A stretch of 64,000 nucleotides of DNA from Alentia gelatinosa. Lineage: Eukaryota; Annelida; Polychaeta; Phyllodocida; Polynoidae. Of this stretch, positions 31,698 to 40,969 are shown piece by piece (within the stretch, counting starts at the first letter, position 1; each line of letters begins with the position of its first letter). The notes beneath the pieces are model-generated. The model worked only from the letters and a program-made list of their open reading frames with translations, ran no database searches and was not told where the DNA came from. The position numbers were made by a program, and so were the translations under genes. The stretch spans positions 24,543,626-24,607,625 of the forward strand of contig OX465589.1 in NCBI GenBank assembly GCA_950022655.1. The letters run 5' to 3'.

Positions 31698-32600
31698 CTA
31701 CTCCGTCCGTTGGGAAGTTTTGATGTTACGCCTCGCTAAACTAATGGTGAGCTGGTTTTCCCATGCCCTTTCTGTTACTCCCGTATTCCATTCCTCTTCC
31801 CCTACCCTGCTGAGGTCGCCTGGTCTTTCTCTGGGGTGTCGTGCATGGTTAATAAAGAATGGGGAGAATTTAGAGGCGTCGGATTTGACTATTCTGTGGG
31901 CCCATAGTGCGTTTCCCAATTCCTGTTCCCAGGTGTTACCTCGCGCATTCACAAGTTTTCTCAACATGTTTTTCATAGTTTGGTTGAACCTTTCTGCCTT
32001 ACCATTTGTCTGCGGGTGGTACCCTGAGGTCCTTCTGTGTTGGATTTGCCTTTCTCTGCACGTATCGTCGAACAGGGTATTACAGAACTCTCCCCCTCTG
32101 TCAGTAATAACCACCCGTGGGGGGCCGTGCCTAGGAAAATATTGTGTTAGCATTACCTCAACTACTCCGCGGGCGCTTTTATCTACCAATGGGAAAGCCT
32201 CCGCCCAGCCTGAGGAATGGTCTACTGCCACTAATATGTATTTGCTGCCTTTGTCAGATATGGGTAGTGGCCCCACTATGTCCAGACCCACTATTTCCCG
32301 CGGCCCTGCCGGTATGGGCATACACGAAGACATCTTTCCTCATGCCCCCCCCCCCCCCCCCCACTTGTATGACTCGTATAGCCTGGCTAGGGTCTTTTCA
32401 TTTCCCATGTGTCCAACCTCGCTGTGAATCGCCGTGATTACTGTTTCTCTGAGGGGGGGGGGGGGGGGGGGGTACTTCTAGCCGAGGGTACTCTGAACAG
32501 GTTGGTGGCGCTTCTAGGAAGAATAGGACATTTTCGAAGATTACAAACTTATCCTCCCCCCTTTTCCCGCAGTCATATTCCGGCATTCTTTTCTGTTCAG
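31698..32600 (-). pseudogene. pol (int): Integrase of the Gypsy-like provirus
   Basis: The catalytic core lies in the open frame 31,698-32,333. The first Asp is in VGLDIVGPLP, the second Asp in VVITDRGGEF, and the Glu in TNGKAERFNQ: the D,D-35-E set of retroviral and Gypsy integrases, which insert cDNA into the host genome. The His-His half of the N-terminal zinc finger (HSEVGHMGNEKTLARL) is readable at about 32,375-32,430, but the Cys-Cys half appears deleted before the core. A C18 tract (32,345-32,362) and a G20 tract (32,453-32,472) shift the frame on each side of the finger. A further shift near 32,600 separates it from RNase H. All three catalytic residues remain, but the gene is broken. 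Confidence 0.9.
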
Positions 32601-33259
32601 TAATGCCCTAGATAAGGGTCTGTCCTTACCAATTTACTGTCTGCCTCCCCTTGTTCTACTTGGCTGGCTACGTGGCTCTCCCTGTTGTCTGGGATGCGGC
32701 TTAGCATGTCGGCCCTCACGTTGTTTGCTCCCTTGCAATATTCGATAGGTGCCCCGAACTCTGCTAACATGACGGCCCACCTTTGTATTTTAGCATTCTG
32801 GATATTTGTTTTGAAAAACGCCTTCAACGGTTTTTGATCTGTGTATATAGTGAACCTTGCACCTACTAGGTACACTCGCAATTTGGTTAGTGCATACACT
32901 ACCGCATATGCCTCTTTTTCTATGCTAGACCAGTGGAGTTGCGCTCCTCGCAGTTGTTTAGAAAAGAATTGTATTGGGCGTTCTATTCCCCTTTTATCTT
33001 TTTGTGTCAGAATACCTCCTATACATCGGTGCATCGGGACCTGCCAGTTTGCAGATTTTAGGTCTAGGGTCGAGAAGGTGGTCGCTCCGTGCATTTGATC
33101 GAATATATCTTGGATTCGGGGCAAGGGGTGGGCGTCCTTTTTTGTAATTGTGTTAATCTTCATATAGTCTACTACACATCGCATGCTTCCGTCGGGTTTA
33201 GGCACTATTAGGAGGGGGGAAGCCCAGGGGCTACTGCTCGGCCGTATTACGCCCTTTTC
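32601..33259 (-). pseudogene. pol (RT-RH): Reverse transcriptase/RNase H of the provirus, catalytic core deleted
   Basis: The open frame (stop 32,597-32,599) begins with KPDGSMRCVVDY and motif A FSTLDLKS, typical Gypsy RT. It then jumps at about 33,028 straight to GGILTQKDKRGIERPIQFF, which belongs to RNase H. The segment that should hold the Y-x-D-D box and most of the palm and thumb is absent, and the junction is in frame. RNase H keeps an acidic EKEAYAVVYAL helix and TDQKPL, and ends NNVRADMLSR. A TAA (33,260-33,262) separates this frame from the protease part, which is in the same frame. The enzyme cannot copy RNA. Confidence 0.9.
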
Positions 33260-33849
33260 TTAGAGGCTATTTATCTCTTTCTCGATTACCCCTCGCTTGG
33301 CCAAGGGGGCCCTGTATGCTTTTTGCCTGATTGGTAAGGCATTTCCCGTGTCTACCTTCATTTTGATACTATTAGTCTTATTCAGGACCCTCTCTGTGCC
33401 AGTAAAAGCTCCTGGGTATTTTTCTAACCAGGCGTCTACCTCCGCAAACACGCTGCCCACCACACCTTCTCCTTTGTTTGGGAACCCCCAACGGTACACT
33501 TGCCTGGCTATATCTAGGGTACGTTTCCTACAGTCTAGTTGTGCGTGCAAAAGTTTCAGACTATCTATGCCTAGCAGAACGTCGTGCTGCAGATTCTGAA
33601 CAACGAATACGGAAAGCGGCTTACCCCATAAGATGATGCATCCCACGCCTTCTGTCTCCAGGACATGCCCAGAGAGCGATCTCAGCTTGGGTCCCGGTTG
33701 CAGAACGGGCATAACGTTTTGTTTTTCACACAGCTCTTCCCATTTTCTCCTCGTCATCATGCTCCTACTCGCGCCAGAGTCTGCTAGTATCCGCAGGCTC
33801 ACCTCGCTCTGGTTGGCCTCGAACACTACTCGCTTGTCTGGCGCCGCTG
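33260..33849 (-). pseudogene. pol (pr): Aspartic protease and RT N-terminus of the provirus
   Basis: The frame lies one base back (-1) from gag and contains ILADSGASRSMMT, the D-S-G active-site loop of a retroviral-type aspartic protease (about 33,770-33,790). A LLGIDSL-type flap/C-terminal motif follows near 33,570. The RT start (PIRQKAYRAPLAKRGVIEKE) comes before the TAA at 33,260. The -1 frame relation to gag is the arrangement that retroviruses and many Gypsy elements express by ribosomal frameshifting. No slippery heptamer was confirmed. GTG rather than ATG opens the longest frame, as expected of a frameshift product. Confidence 0.85.
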
Positions 33850-35157
33850 TTAGTTTCCCTGGAAGCTGCTCTGCTGTTCAAGGACGGCCAGCTCCAACGC
33901 CTCATCAAAGGCCGCCTGCACCGCCGTGTCTTTGAGGGGGCAGTCTCTGGCGAAATGACCGGGTACCCCGCAGTCATAGCATGCTCCTCCGTCGCGGGGA
34001 CCCCTTCAGCCTCCGCGGCTTGACTGGTATCCGCCTCCTCGTGGGCGTCCTCCTCCTCTTCCTCGGCTACGTCCGCTATGTGAGTGACCGCGGCCCCGTC
34101 CCGGGCCGCCGAAGAATTGGTACACTACCGGTTGGGCCACACCCCGGATCTCATGGGAGTACCCTCCCTCGTAGCTGGATCGAGGGGGCTGACTCCTATG
34201 GCCCTCTGCATTGTACCCTCGGTGGGGCTGGGCCCCAGGCCTCCCACCCTGGGGGTAGGTGGCGGTGCTGTCGGCGTGCCGGTTGCCCCTGAAGTTATGC
34301 GCGGCGGCTATCACCTCCGTCTCCTCTGACTTTCTTTCTGCGGCCTTGCGCCCTTCCTTCATCTCCCGCTGCATGGATTTTAGTACGTGCGAGTGTTCTA
34401 CCATACCTTGTGATATTTCATTGAGCCTGGTGTGGAAAGCTGCTTCGGCCGGTTTATCCGTGGAGACGGCAGCTACTTCACTCACACTGGCTTTATCCCG
34501 CTTCTTAGCCTTGTCGGGGGGGTTGAAGATCTTATCACCCAGGCAGGCCGCCTTCAGCGCCTCCTCGACTGACTCAGGCTGTTTACCCAGGGTATAGTCT
34601 CTCACCTGGGAATCTTCTAACCCTACACAGAATTCGCTTATGATCTTTTCGATGGTGTCTTCGTCTTCTAATTGGTTGGGGCTATACGCCTCTGTCACTG
34701 CGTCCTGGAATATCCTGCCATATACTCTCACCACTTCTCCCGGCAGCTGGACCATGTCCTTTACCCGTTTCTTTAGGAATTTACGTTCCTCTTCTCCTAG
34801 GAAGGCGTCATTTATCTTGCTGCGCAGCGTATCCCATTTCCTATCTTGTACAGGGAGTTCAGTCAGGGTACGTTCCACGAACGCGTACAAACCCCCTGAC
34901 GACAAATAGCGTACAATTTCTAGTACTAGGGCATCACCGGCCCCCGTAGAACTGTCCGCCGCATTGATCTCCCTTATCCACACTCTCATCGCCTCAAGGT
35001 CATTGCCGTCCGTTTTAGCTATGTTTGCTGCATGTTCTTTCAACTTGTTTCTGTTAGCTTCGTTCCGTTCTAGGTCAATCCGCCTCTGTGTTAACTCCCT
35101 GGTTTCCTGCATTTCCTTAAGTTCCGCCATGGCGTTGTTCATATAACTCCCGGCCAC
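33850..35157 (-). pseudogene. gag: Gag of the Gypsy-like provirus, with one internal TGA
   Basis: The start at 35,157 gives a 383-codon frame that is helical and charged in its first 280 codons, fitting capsid. An Arg-Gly-Gly-rich tail follows (about codons 340-383). A TGA at 34,006-34,008 closes it. The same frame then reads a CCHC zinc knuckle, C-Y-D-C-G-V-P-G-H-F-A-R-D-C (33,940-33,985), and ends at TAA 33,850-33,852. The knuckle and RGG tail would bind genomic RNA. Either the TGA is a decay mutation or, less likely, it is read through. The first AUG follows the primer-binding site by about 35 bp, an unusually short leader. Confidence 0.9.
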
Positions 35158-35191
35158 CTGATTTACTTATTGTCTCTCCCTACGCTCTATG

Positions 35192-35212
35192 CGAATCCTG
35201 GCAAGATCGCCA
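35192..35212 (-). promoter_or_regulatory. Primer-binding site, tRNA-Arg-like
   Basis: On the minus strand TGGCGATCTTGCCAGGATTC begins one base after ...TTACA, the expected LTR end. Its complement ends GAATCCTGGCAAGATCGCCA, which has the form of a tRNA T-arm, acceptor strand and CCA. TGGCGA starts are typical of tRNA-Arg primers. Position directly before gag supports the call. Confidence 0.65.
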
Positions 35213-35306
35213 CTGTAAATCTAGGTGCCTATAGCATCACGGCTACGAGTTATTATCACAGAAAAACACAAAGGCAGTTATGAAGTAACCAGGGTGAAGG
35301 CGACTT
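35213..35306 (-). repeat. Remnant of the provirus 5' LTR
   Basis: About 94 bp lie between the PBS and the start of the duplicon homology (35,307). This would be the 3' end (U5) of the 5' LTR, ending ...TTACA. The rest of the LTR is missing, cut at the edge of the duplicated block. No second LTR was found to confirm the limits. Confidence 0.4.
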
Positions 35307-35527
35307 GTAACATTCATATGCTGGCCAATGTTTTTGTGGTAGTGGACATAGTTCTTTCCTACAAGGTTGAACCATCATCGTCCCTACACTGAAATTGACA
35401 TTTAGGTATTCTAACTCTAGTGCTGGCAGATGACAAAGATGGTGTTTAGTGCAAATGATCAGTGTATTCAGCATGCGTCTTTACCAGTCCTGTAGCTACC
35501 TAGTTTCATCTCGTAGATTCAATGAAA

Positions 35528-35585
35528 GCCAAAATAAGTCTTATTGAACAAATTGGATGTTAAACTACCCTAACAAACAAACAAA
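35528..35585 (+). repeat. LINE-type tail (also 46,434-46,483 and 59,878-59,927)
   Basis: CTTATTGAACAAATTGGATG, TTAAACTACCC and CAAACAAACAAAC match the LINE 3' end at 2,300-2,337. The LINE body is lost. Confidence 0.7.
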
Positions 35586-36130
35586 CCAGTCCTGTAGTAT
35601 TGTGCCAGAGGGAGGAGCAATGGGGGTCTGTTGAGTCAACCTTTGTCTTGGTGGTTCTTGGTGGCCAGTAGAGTGGGGGCCACTTGAAATTTCTTCCTGG
35701 CCATTGTAGATGGGGCCAGGAGTTTCTTCTCAGAAGTAAGGGGACAGCCAAGTTTTTATCTCAAACAAAGTAAGGGGGGTGGGCAATTTTCTTCTCTTAT
35801 GACTTGGTTTAGTTGAGGAGATAGTTCCATCAACATACTGACATTGACATAGTGGCATTCCAACTTTGGTGCTGTCATAATCAAGCTCCAACTGCTGCTG
35901 ATCATTGGTGGCAGAAATTGCCATGGTTGTTTAGGAGGTTCTACATGTGGCAGATGCTGAGAGTGCTGTTAGTTGGTACCCATGATCAGTGTATTCAGCA
36001 TGCCTTTCTACCGGTCCTGTAGTATGGTGTCAGTGGGAAGAGCAATTACTAATCTGTTCACCCTCTTGGTCGCCCCACCTCCTTGTGGTGCAGACCAGAT
36101 ATGCTTGCATGCAAGCCTAACAAAAGCGAC

Positions 36131-36474
36131 CGATTGGGGAGTTAGGTCAGTGGTAAAGAGTACTGGACTTGTAATCCCAAGGGTGTCAGACTTTGTTGAT
36201 TCCAGTCCCACTGCAGCCACTTTTCTCCTTCACCTCAAGCAGTGGTAGACTGGCCTTTAATATAGCAGTAAATCTTTCTCATACCATGTCTATGTGCTGT
36301 GGGAAGTAAAAGAACTCTCACCTCGGTAAATGTGTAGGGGTGGGATTTTACCTGAATTCATCACATAGATTTGATCATCACCCTCGTGGTGTAAAAGAAG
36401 CTTAAGAAAGTCTGGTAAGGACCTATAATGGTTGACTGGACACTAAATCAAACCAAACAAACCAAAGAAACAAA
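36131..36474 (+). repeat. SINE family 1, full length, with a 23-bp inversion
   Basis: The A-box-like TTAGGTCAGTGGTAAAGAG, a B-box-like GATTCCAGTCCC, the whole body and GTTGACTGGACACTAAATC are present. Positions 36,250-36,272 are the reverse complement of the same segment in units 2 and 3 (47,136-47,158) and in the other family members. The inversion is bounded by AGA and TCT. Confidence 0.9.
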
Positions 36475-36865
36475 GCAATTGGGGGTCTTTGGGGTTGGCC
36501 TTTGTGATGGTGGTTTCTTCTTGTCCAGAGGAAGGGGTGCACAAGGTATATCCCCCCCCTGTCTGTATTTCCACCTGGCTATTGTAAGGGGGCCCCAAAG
36601 TTACTTCTTTGCTGAAGTCAGGTGGGAGCCAAATTTCTTCTCATTTGAAGTAAGGGGGGGGCGACTTTTTGTGTTGTCTTCTATACTTTGTACCCATTCA
36701 CTTCTTTCACTCCTTCCATGTTTTTTGTACCCTTTCTTGATTTTTGGAGCCTTTCATATCTTTCATAAGTTAACAAGTACTGCTAATTAGTGCCCATGAT
36801 CAATGTGTTCAGCATGCCTCATTCTAATGGCTGGTGTTAAGCCGAATGGGCAGTAGGTACCTTTT

Positions 36866-36955
36866 TTTTTCTTTGGTATGACCCTACTGGGGTTTGAAAC
36901 CAAGATCTCCCATGCTCGAGGCGAACACCCCTACCACTTTGCCACGAGCATTTCT
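36866..36955 (-). repeat. tRNA-derived SINE family 2 (also 47,750-47,845, 61,194-61,289)
   Basis: The minus strand reads GTGGCAAAGTGGTAGGGGTG (A box) and TTGGTTTCAAACCCC (B box), then AGTAGGGTCATACCAAAG. In units 2 and 3 the end continues ACTTATATAAAAAAGGTACC. The head is clearly tRNA-like. GGGTCATACCAAAGACTT ends are, from memory, common in molluscan and other marine invertebrate genomes. Confidence 0.75.
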
Positions 36956-37129
36956 ACCAGTCCTGTAGTGCGGTGCTGGTGGGATGAACAATGGGAGGTC
37001 TGTTGTGTTGGCCTTTGTCTTGGTGATTCTTCTTGGCAGGTGGAGGGGAGTCACAGGGAATTTCTCCTTGGCTGCAGTATGGAGAGGCCAATAGTTTATC
37101 CTGCCGTACTTCAAAGTTTCATGGAAGTA

Positions 37130-37235
37130 TATCTGTGGCCAGAACTATCTATGGCTGCAACAGTTACACTTGTGGCTTAAGTGCCCCTACCTGTGGCCAC
37201 AATGACTGCACCTGTGGCCACAACTATTACTGAAG
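37130..37235 (+). repeat. GTGGCCACAA cluster
   Basis: Palindromic TGTGGCCACA occurs twice, with variants TGTGGCCAGAA and TGTGGCTTAA nearby. The copies are at 48,025-48,128 and 61,469-61,572. A related stretch lies at 16,150-16,230. The Cys-rich translation is a by-product. Confidence 0.5.
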
Positions 37236-37340
37236 CCCCAATGCTCACAATACCCACAAATATATTTTCATTGAGAGTACATCATTAATATTTGTATTGA
37301 GAGTATGATAAAAGATGTTTTTCTTTTGACCAAAGGGGCT

Positions 37341-37830
37341 CCCAATTTATAGATCAATTGATTTTCATGGTGAGAAACATCCGGAAGAAATTCAAAAGAT
37401 AAGAACTACAAACATTTGAAAAGTTGTACACAGTGGATTAAGGCTTCTGTCTTACAGGATGTCTAGGTAAGGGTAAAGTTTGTTCAATATCCTATGTTGA
37501 GATCATGACAAATTAACACTCATCTCATTTCCAGCACGCTATTTAATTATAGTGTGGACTGACTAAGTTGGTAAGTTCTGCAGTAGAAAGCTGTGGCTAC
37601 TTGTCGACTGTCATCATTTTGGTCACTGGCGTGCTATTAATTTAGCCTGTAAACCATTCATCTCATTAGAGCATGGTCAATGAAACATGGTATTAACGGA
37701 TAAAAACCCTGATAAAAAGCATCCTTTTCAATCCACATTTGTAAATATCTGAATAGCCAGGGTAAACATACGTCAGCTCACCCTGTAGATATTGCCAAAT
37801 ATGTTGAGGTAAAATTAGGTGGACTTTTGG
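37341..37830. repeat. Dispersed repeat D, copies 2-4 (unit 1; also 48,235 and 61,679)
   Basis: It is homologous to 17,285-17,752, with about 20 extra bases (TTACAGGATG region and others). The three duplicon copies are nearly identical to one another and clearly more diverged from the 17-kb copy. Confidence 0.8.
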
Positions 37831-37839
37831 GGAGGAAAA

Positions 37840-38205
37840 TCTTGTGCCGGATTCTATTTTATCATAGTATATTTCTAAAAAGAAAATTGAATTCTCCTCT
37901 TGCTGTCAGATTGCCTTTCTTCTTGATATATTTGTTTGATATAATTGACTGGCCCCTTACTTGTTTGTGAATCGTCTTGTGTCAGGTTGCCTTTTTTTAA
38001 AAGTATATTTCAAAGAAGAAATCGGGTGCCCCCCCTTGTCTTCCTTGTGTCAGATTCCCTTATGATTAGTATATTTTTAAGAAGGGAATTGAGTGCTCCT
38101 GTTGCACCTGCCCCTTAGTTGGTTCATTGGTGGTTCGCTCCTTGCTCCTTTGGTGTCAGATTAGCTTTTTATTAGTGTTTCTCTGAGAAGAAAATTGAGT
38201 GCTAT
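37840..38205 (+). repeat. Degenerate ~75-105-bp tandem repeat (also 48,733 and 62,177)
   Basis: About five units share GTGTCAGATT, GCCTTTTTTA and AGTATATTTCTAAGAAGAAA followed by TTGAGTGCTCC. A related, older stretch is seen at 3,720-3,930. Confidence 0.6.
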
Positions 38206-38629
38206 CTAACTCCTGCTGACTGAAAGACTTGGCAACATGACAGATTGTCAGTAATTTGGTAAATTTTGTTACATCATACTGTATTTATTGACGTGGGTTT
38301 AGCTTGGTAAGCATGGTTCCACAGCCCATAAATCTTGATGGACGTCAAACTTATCAATCGCTGGTTTTGACAGAAAATGGGCATATATTTGCCTTGTCAT
38401 TATAAAATAGGTTAAATAAACTTTTTTTTTTAAAACAATTAAGTACTGGCCTCAATTGAACTGGCATATTATGGGGAAAAAATCCTGGATTAGGGTGCCA
38501 GGGTTTGGGGGCCTGCACTTCCTTTTTCATTTTCATTTTTTAGCAATTTTATTCACGATACCATGAATTAAGTCTGTGAAGGCAAAGAAAACCAAAACGA
38601 AATAATATCAAGAATGAAAGGGGTTCAAA

Positions 38630-38803
38630 TGACTTGTACACATTCCAACAAAAATGTTATCTTCCTTGTGCCAGATTTGAAACTGGTCGCAAATACCAAT
38701 TGGTGGTTGAAATAATGACTCGCACACATTCCAACTATAATGTCATCAATTTTTGTACCAGATTTGAAACTGGTCGAAAATACCAACTGCTGGTTGAAAT
38801 CAA
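38630..38803 (+). repeat. 87-bp direct repeat pair (also 49,524 and 62,968)
   Basis: Two units share CACATTCCAAC, CCAGATTTGAAACTGGTCG and AAATACCAA followed by TGGTTGAAAT. The 87-bp period is a multiple of three and keeps a 65-codon plus frame open in all three duplicon units. No domain is recognised and low divergence between units is not evidence of coding. Confidence 0.6.
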
Positions 38804-38915
38804 TTTTTTAAATCAAAGACAACAAATGTAGAATGGGAAGTTTTTGTTCTGTCATCCTGTCGGCGGATACTGCCAAGTTCCATGATATCAGAATATTCTA
38901 CATGACAATGTAAAC

Positions 38916-39116
38916 CTACACTTGGAATCCAGCTTGGAAGTCGTCACATTTCCTTATGTAACTACAATTACATTTGTACGTGCCCACAAGCAAATGAGAT
39001 ATGTGCTTCGCCATCCACAACAATAGAAAAACGATATTCATCATTGAGAGAAACCCACTACATTTTGGATTGGTACAATTCTTCTTCAGGCTAGCAGATT
39101 CATTTTCGAAATTCAT
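38916..39116 (-). other. Small Cys-containing frame, unknown (also 49,810 and 63,254)
   Basis: The 66-codon minus-strand frame has a hydrophobic centre (MMNIVFLLLWMAKHISHLL) and six Cys. It is unchanged in all three units, which are too similar for that to mean selection. It may be chance or a relic. Confidence 0.2.
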
Positions 39117-40329
39117 TTTCTATTGTATCAATTTAATTTATATGTATTGATATCAACCAAAACAGAGTTATCATCTACAGTGACAATACAACGGGTAACA
39201 TTTTTGCAAAATACCTCTGGGCGAGTCATAGAGGAAACTGACACATCAGAATCGTTAAACATTTCAGGACTAATGCGATCCTGTGAAAATCCCTAGCCAG
39301 ATATACAGTAATCATAAATATCATCAGAAAATTTACCACTGGCCTGACTGACTTCGGGCCAAGGAGGTAAATTAACCGTATCGCTGACAACAAAATCTTC
39401 AATGTGAACTACAGATTCAGGAGATGGGCCACACAAACTCAGGGCCTCATCCTATTTAGGATCAACCTCATGGAAGATTTAAAAGTCAACTCAAGCACGG
39501 TCTCCCTCAGACACAATTATGGAGCGTCCAAAAGATTTGTTGCTGGAAATACTGTCCAGTTCCTTCTTTTCAAAGTACAAACACAAGCTTCACAATCCAT
39601 ATGTACCTCTGCACATAGGTACTAAGCTCGAATGATAGATTTGAGTCATGATGTCCCACACACCGAGCCGGTATCACAATTTTTTGCCAAAAATCATTTT
39701 TAGTGGTTTTTTTAATTAATACACTTCGTAAGAGTCGGGGGTTTTACAGCTTGCTGGGTTACACAGCTCCATCCCTGTGGTATACATTACCAGCGACAAT
39801 GTGTGTGTTATTAGCACACTCTCACAACTGACTAGCATGTGTGGTATAAACTACTACAATCAAAGACAAGTAACAAATAGAAACTCTGTTGCGCTATATT
39901 TTGGGTAATTGCTTGATGGCAGCAGTAATCACATCGTAGATGCAAGCTTTGTAGGCCTCACAGGATAGTGATATATGGTATAAAGGTATTATCATTCTGT
40001 TACTGTAATCATAATATCATTCCTTTTCACTTGGTTCAATAATACATGATAAATTTATAGACATAACTTAACCAACTCTTGACTAAGAAATATAACTTTA
40101 TGAAACCATGCAAACACTTACAAGGACAGTACATCCCCCTCTAACGGACACCCCATGTAGGTGAGAGGTGGCATTAGGGGGCAGGGCAGTGGCTGGACCA
40201 GTGGCGCATCTCATCTTTGTGGTAGTGGGTGTGGTGGAGGAGGTGGCAAGGGCTGGGGCAGTGGGTCTTATCTTTGGCTTTGTGGTTGTGGTGGAGGTGT
40301 GTGGGGGGGGATGAATGAGAAGGTGCCCG

Positions 40330-40520
40330 TGATGCATAGTGCTTAGTCGCTTTGTTTGCCCTACATACTGGGCGTTCCATACCTTGCAGGTGATGTATAT
40401 CACATTTGAGCTGTTGCATATGACACCCATTTTGGTGTTGTGTTTCCTTCAACTCCCCTGTGGTGTCTAAGATAATGCAGTATATGCAGTTAGTCTTTCC
40501 ACAGAATTTGTCGTGGTATG
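40330..40520 (-). pseudogene. GIY-YIG endonuclease fragment, Penelope-like (unit 1)
   Basis: Minus strand: a Cys cluster CGKTNCIYC (about 40,478-40,503) lies in one frame. After a frameshift near 40,440 comes CNSSNVIYITCKVWNAQYVG followed by QTKRL (about 40,360-40,430). The VIYI...QYVGQT pair is the GIY-YIG nuclease signature, and an upstream Cys cluster is usual in Penelope-like elements. These nucleases nick DNA for target-primed insertion. No Penelope RT is found nearby. The N-terminal part of the long frame (40,540-40,674) comes from a different sequence with repeated CTCGT/ACGAG motifs. Confidence 0.65.
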
Positions 40521-40529
40521 CACCCAAGC

Positions 40530-40680
40530 ATAAAGGTCTGTTTAATATGGGACGAACGAGCCTTAGAAATCTCGTTCGGGGGTCGTCCAGGAACGAGCCG
40601 CGTACGAGACGAGGGAGCTGCCATGAGAAAGTCTCGTTAAAAAGAAACTCGTCCAATGGAAGAATCTCATCCATGCTGTC
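40530..40680. repeat. CTCGT/ACGAG palindrome-rich patch (also 53,980-54,130)
   Basis: At least seven CTCGT or ACGAG pentamers in both orientations (TCTCGTTCGG, GTACGAGACGAGG, TCTCGTTAAAAAGAAACTCG) allow several alternative stems. This suggests the end of a DNA transposon/MITE rather than coding DNA. Confidence 0.4.
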
Positions 40681-40727
40681 CTACGTCATCATAAAGTCTG
40701 GCAACGGACGACACCTCAAAGGGGTGT

Positions 40728-40838
40728 CCTACACTAGACAATTTAGGGGACTGTTGAATAAAGTTTGTTCGTTTCTGGTGCTGGTGCTGGTACTTTAAAA
40801 ATAAATCGGTAAAAGGCTAGAAATCGTCTAGTGTAAAG
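40728..40838. repeat. Small element with 15-bp inverted ends (also 54,180-54,290)
   Basis: TACACTAGACAATTT at the left and AAATCGTCTAGTGTA at the right are inverted repeats with one mismatch, enclosing about 80 bp. It has the size and form of a short MITE or stem-loop. Confidence 0.45.
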
Positions 40839-40969
40839 GCCAAATGCATGGCGACTGCAGATCATCTGATTATGTCAGATTATTCAGACAAACTATTGGA
40901 CAAACTCTGATGCTGGCAACTATTAAAAGCCACCTTGAATCAGTCTTCTAGATGGGCTGCGATTCTGTG

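Noticed and set aside
33297..33599. Plus-strand frames of about 100 codons opposite the provirus protease and gag
   Set aside because: Antisense shadows of recognisable minus-strand genes.
37033..37233. Cys-rich small protein (repeated CG-H/N-x-C pattern)
   Set aside because: Produced by repeated GTGGCCACAA palindromes; no signal peptide and no conservation evidence.
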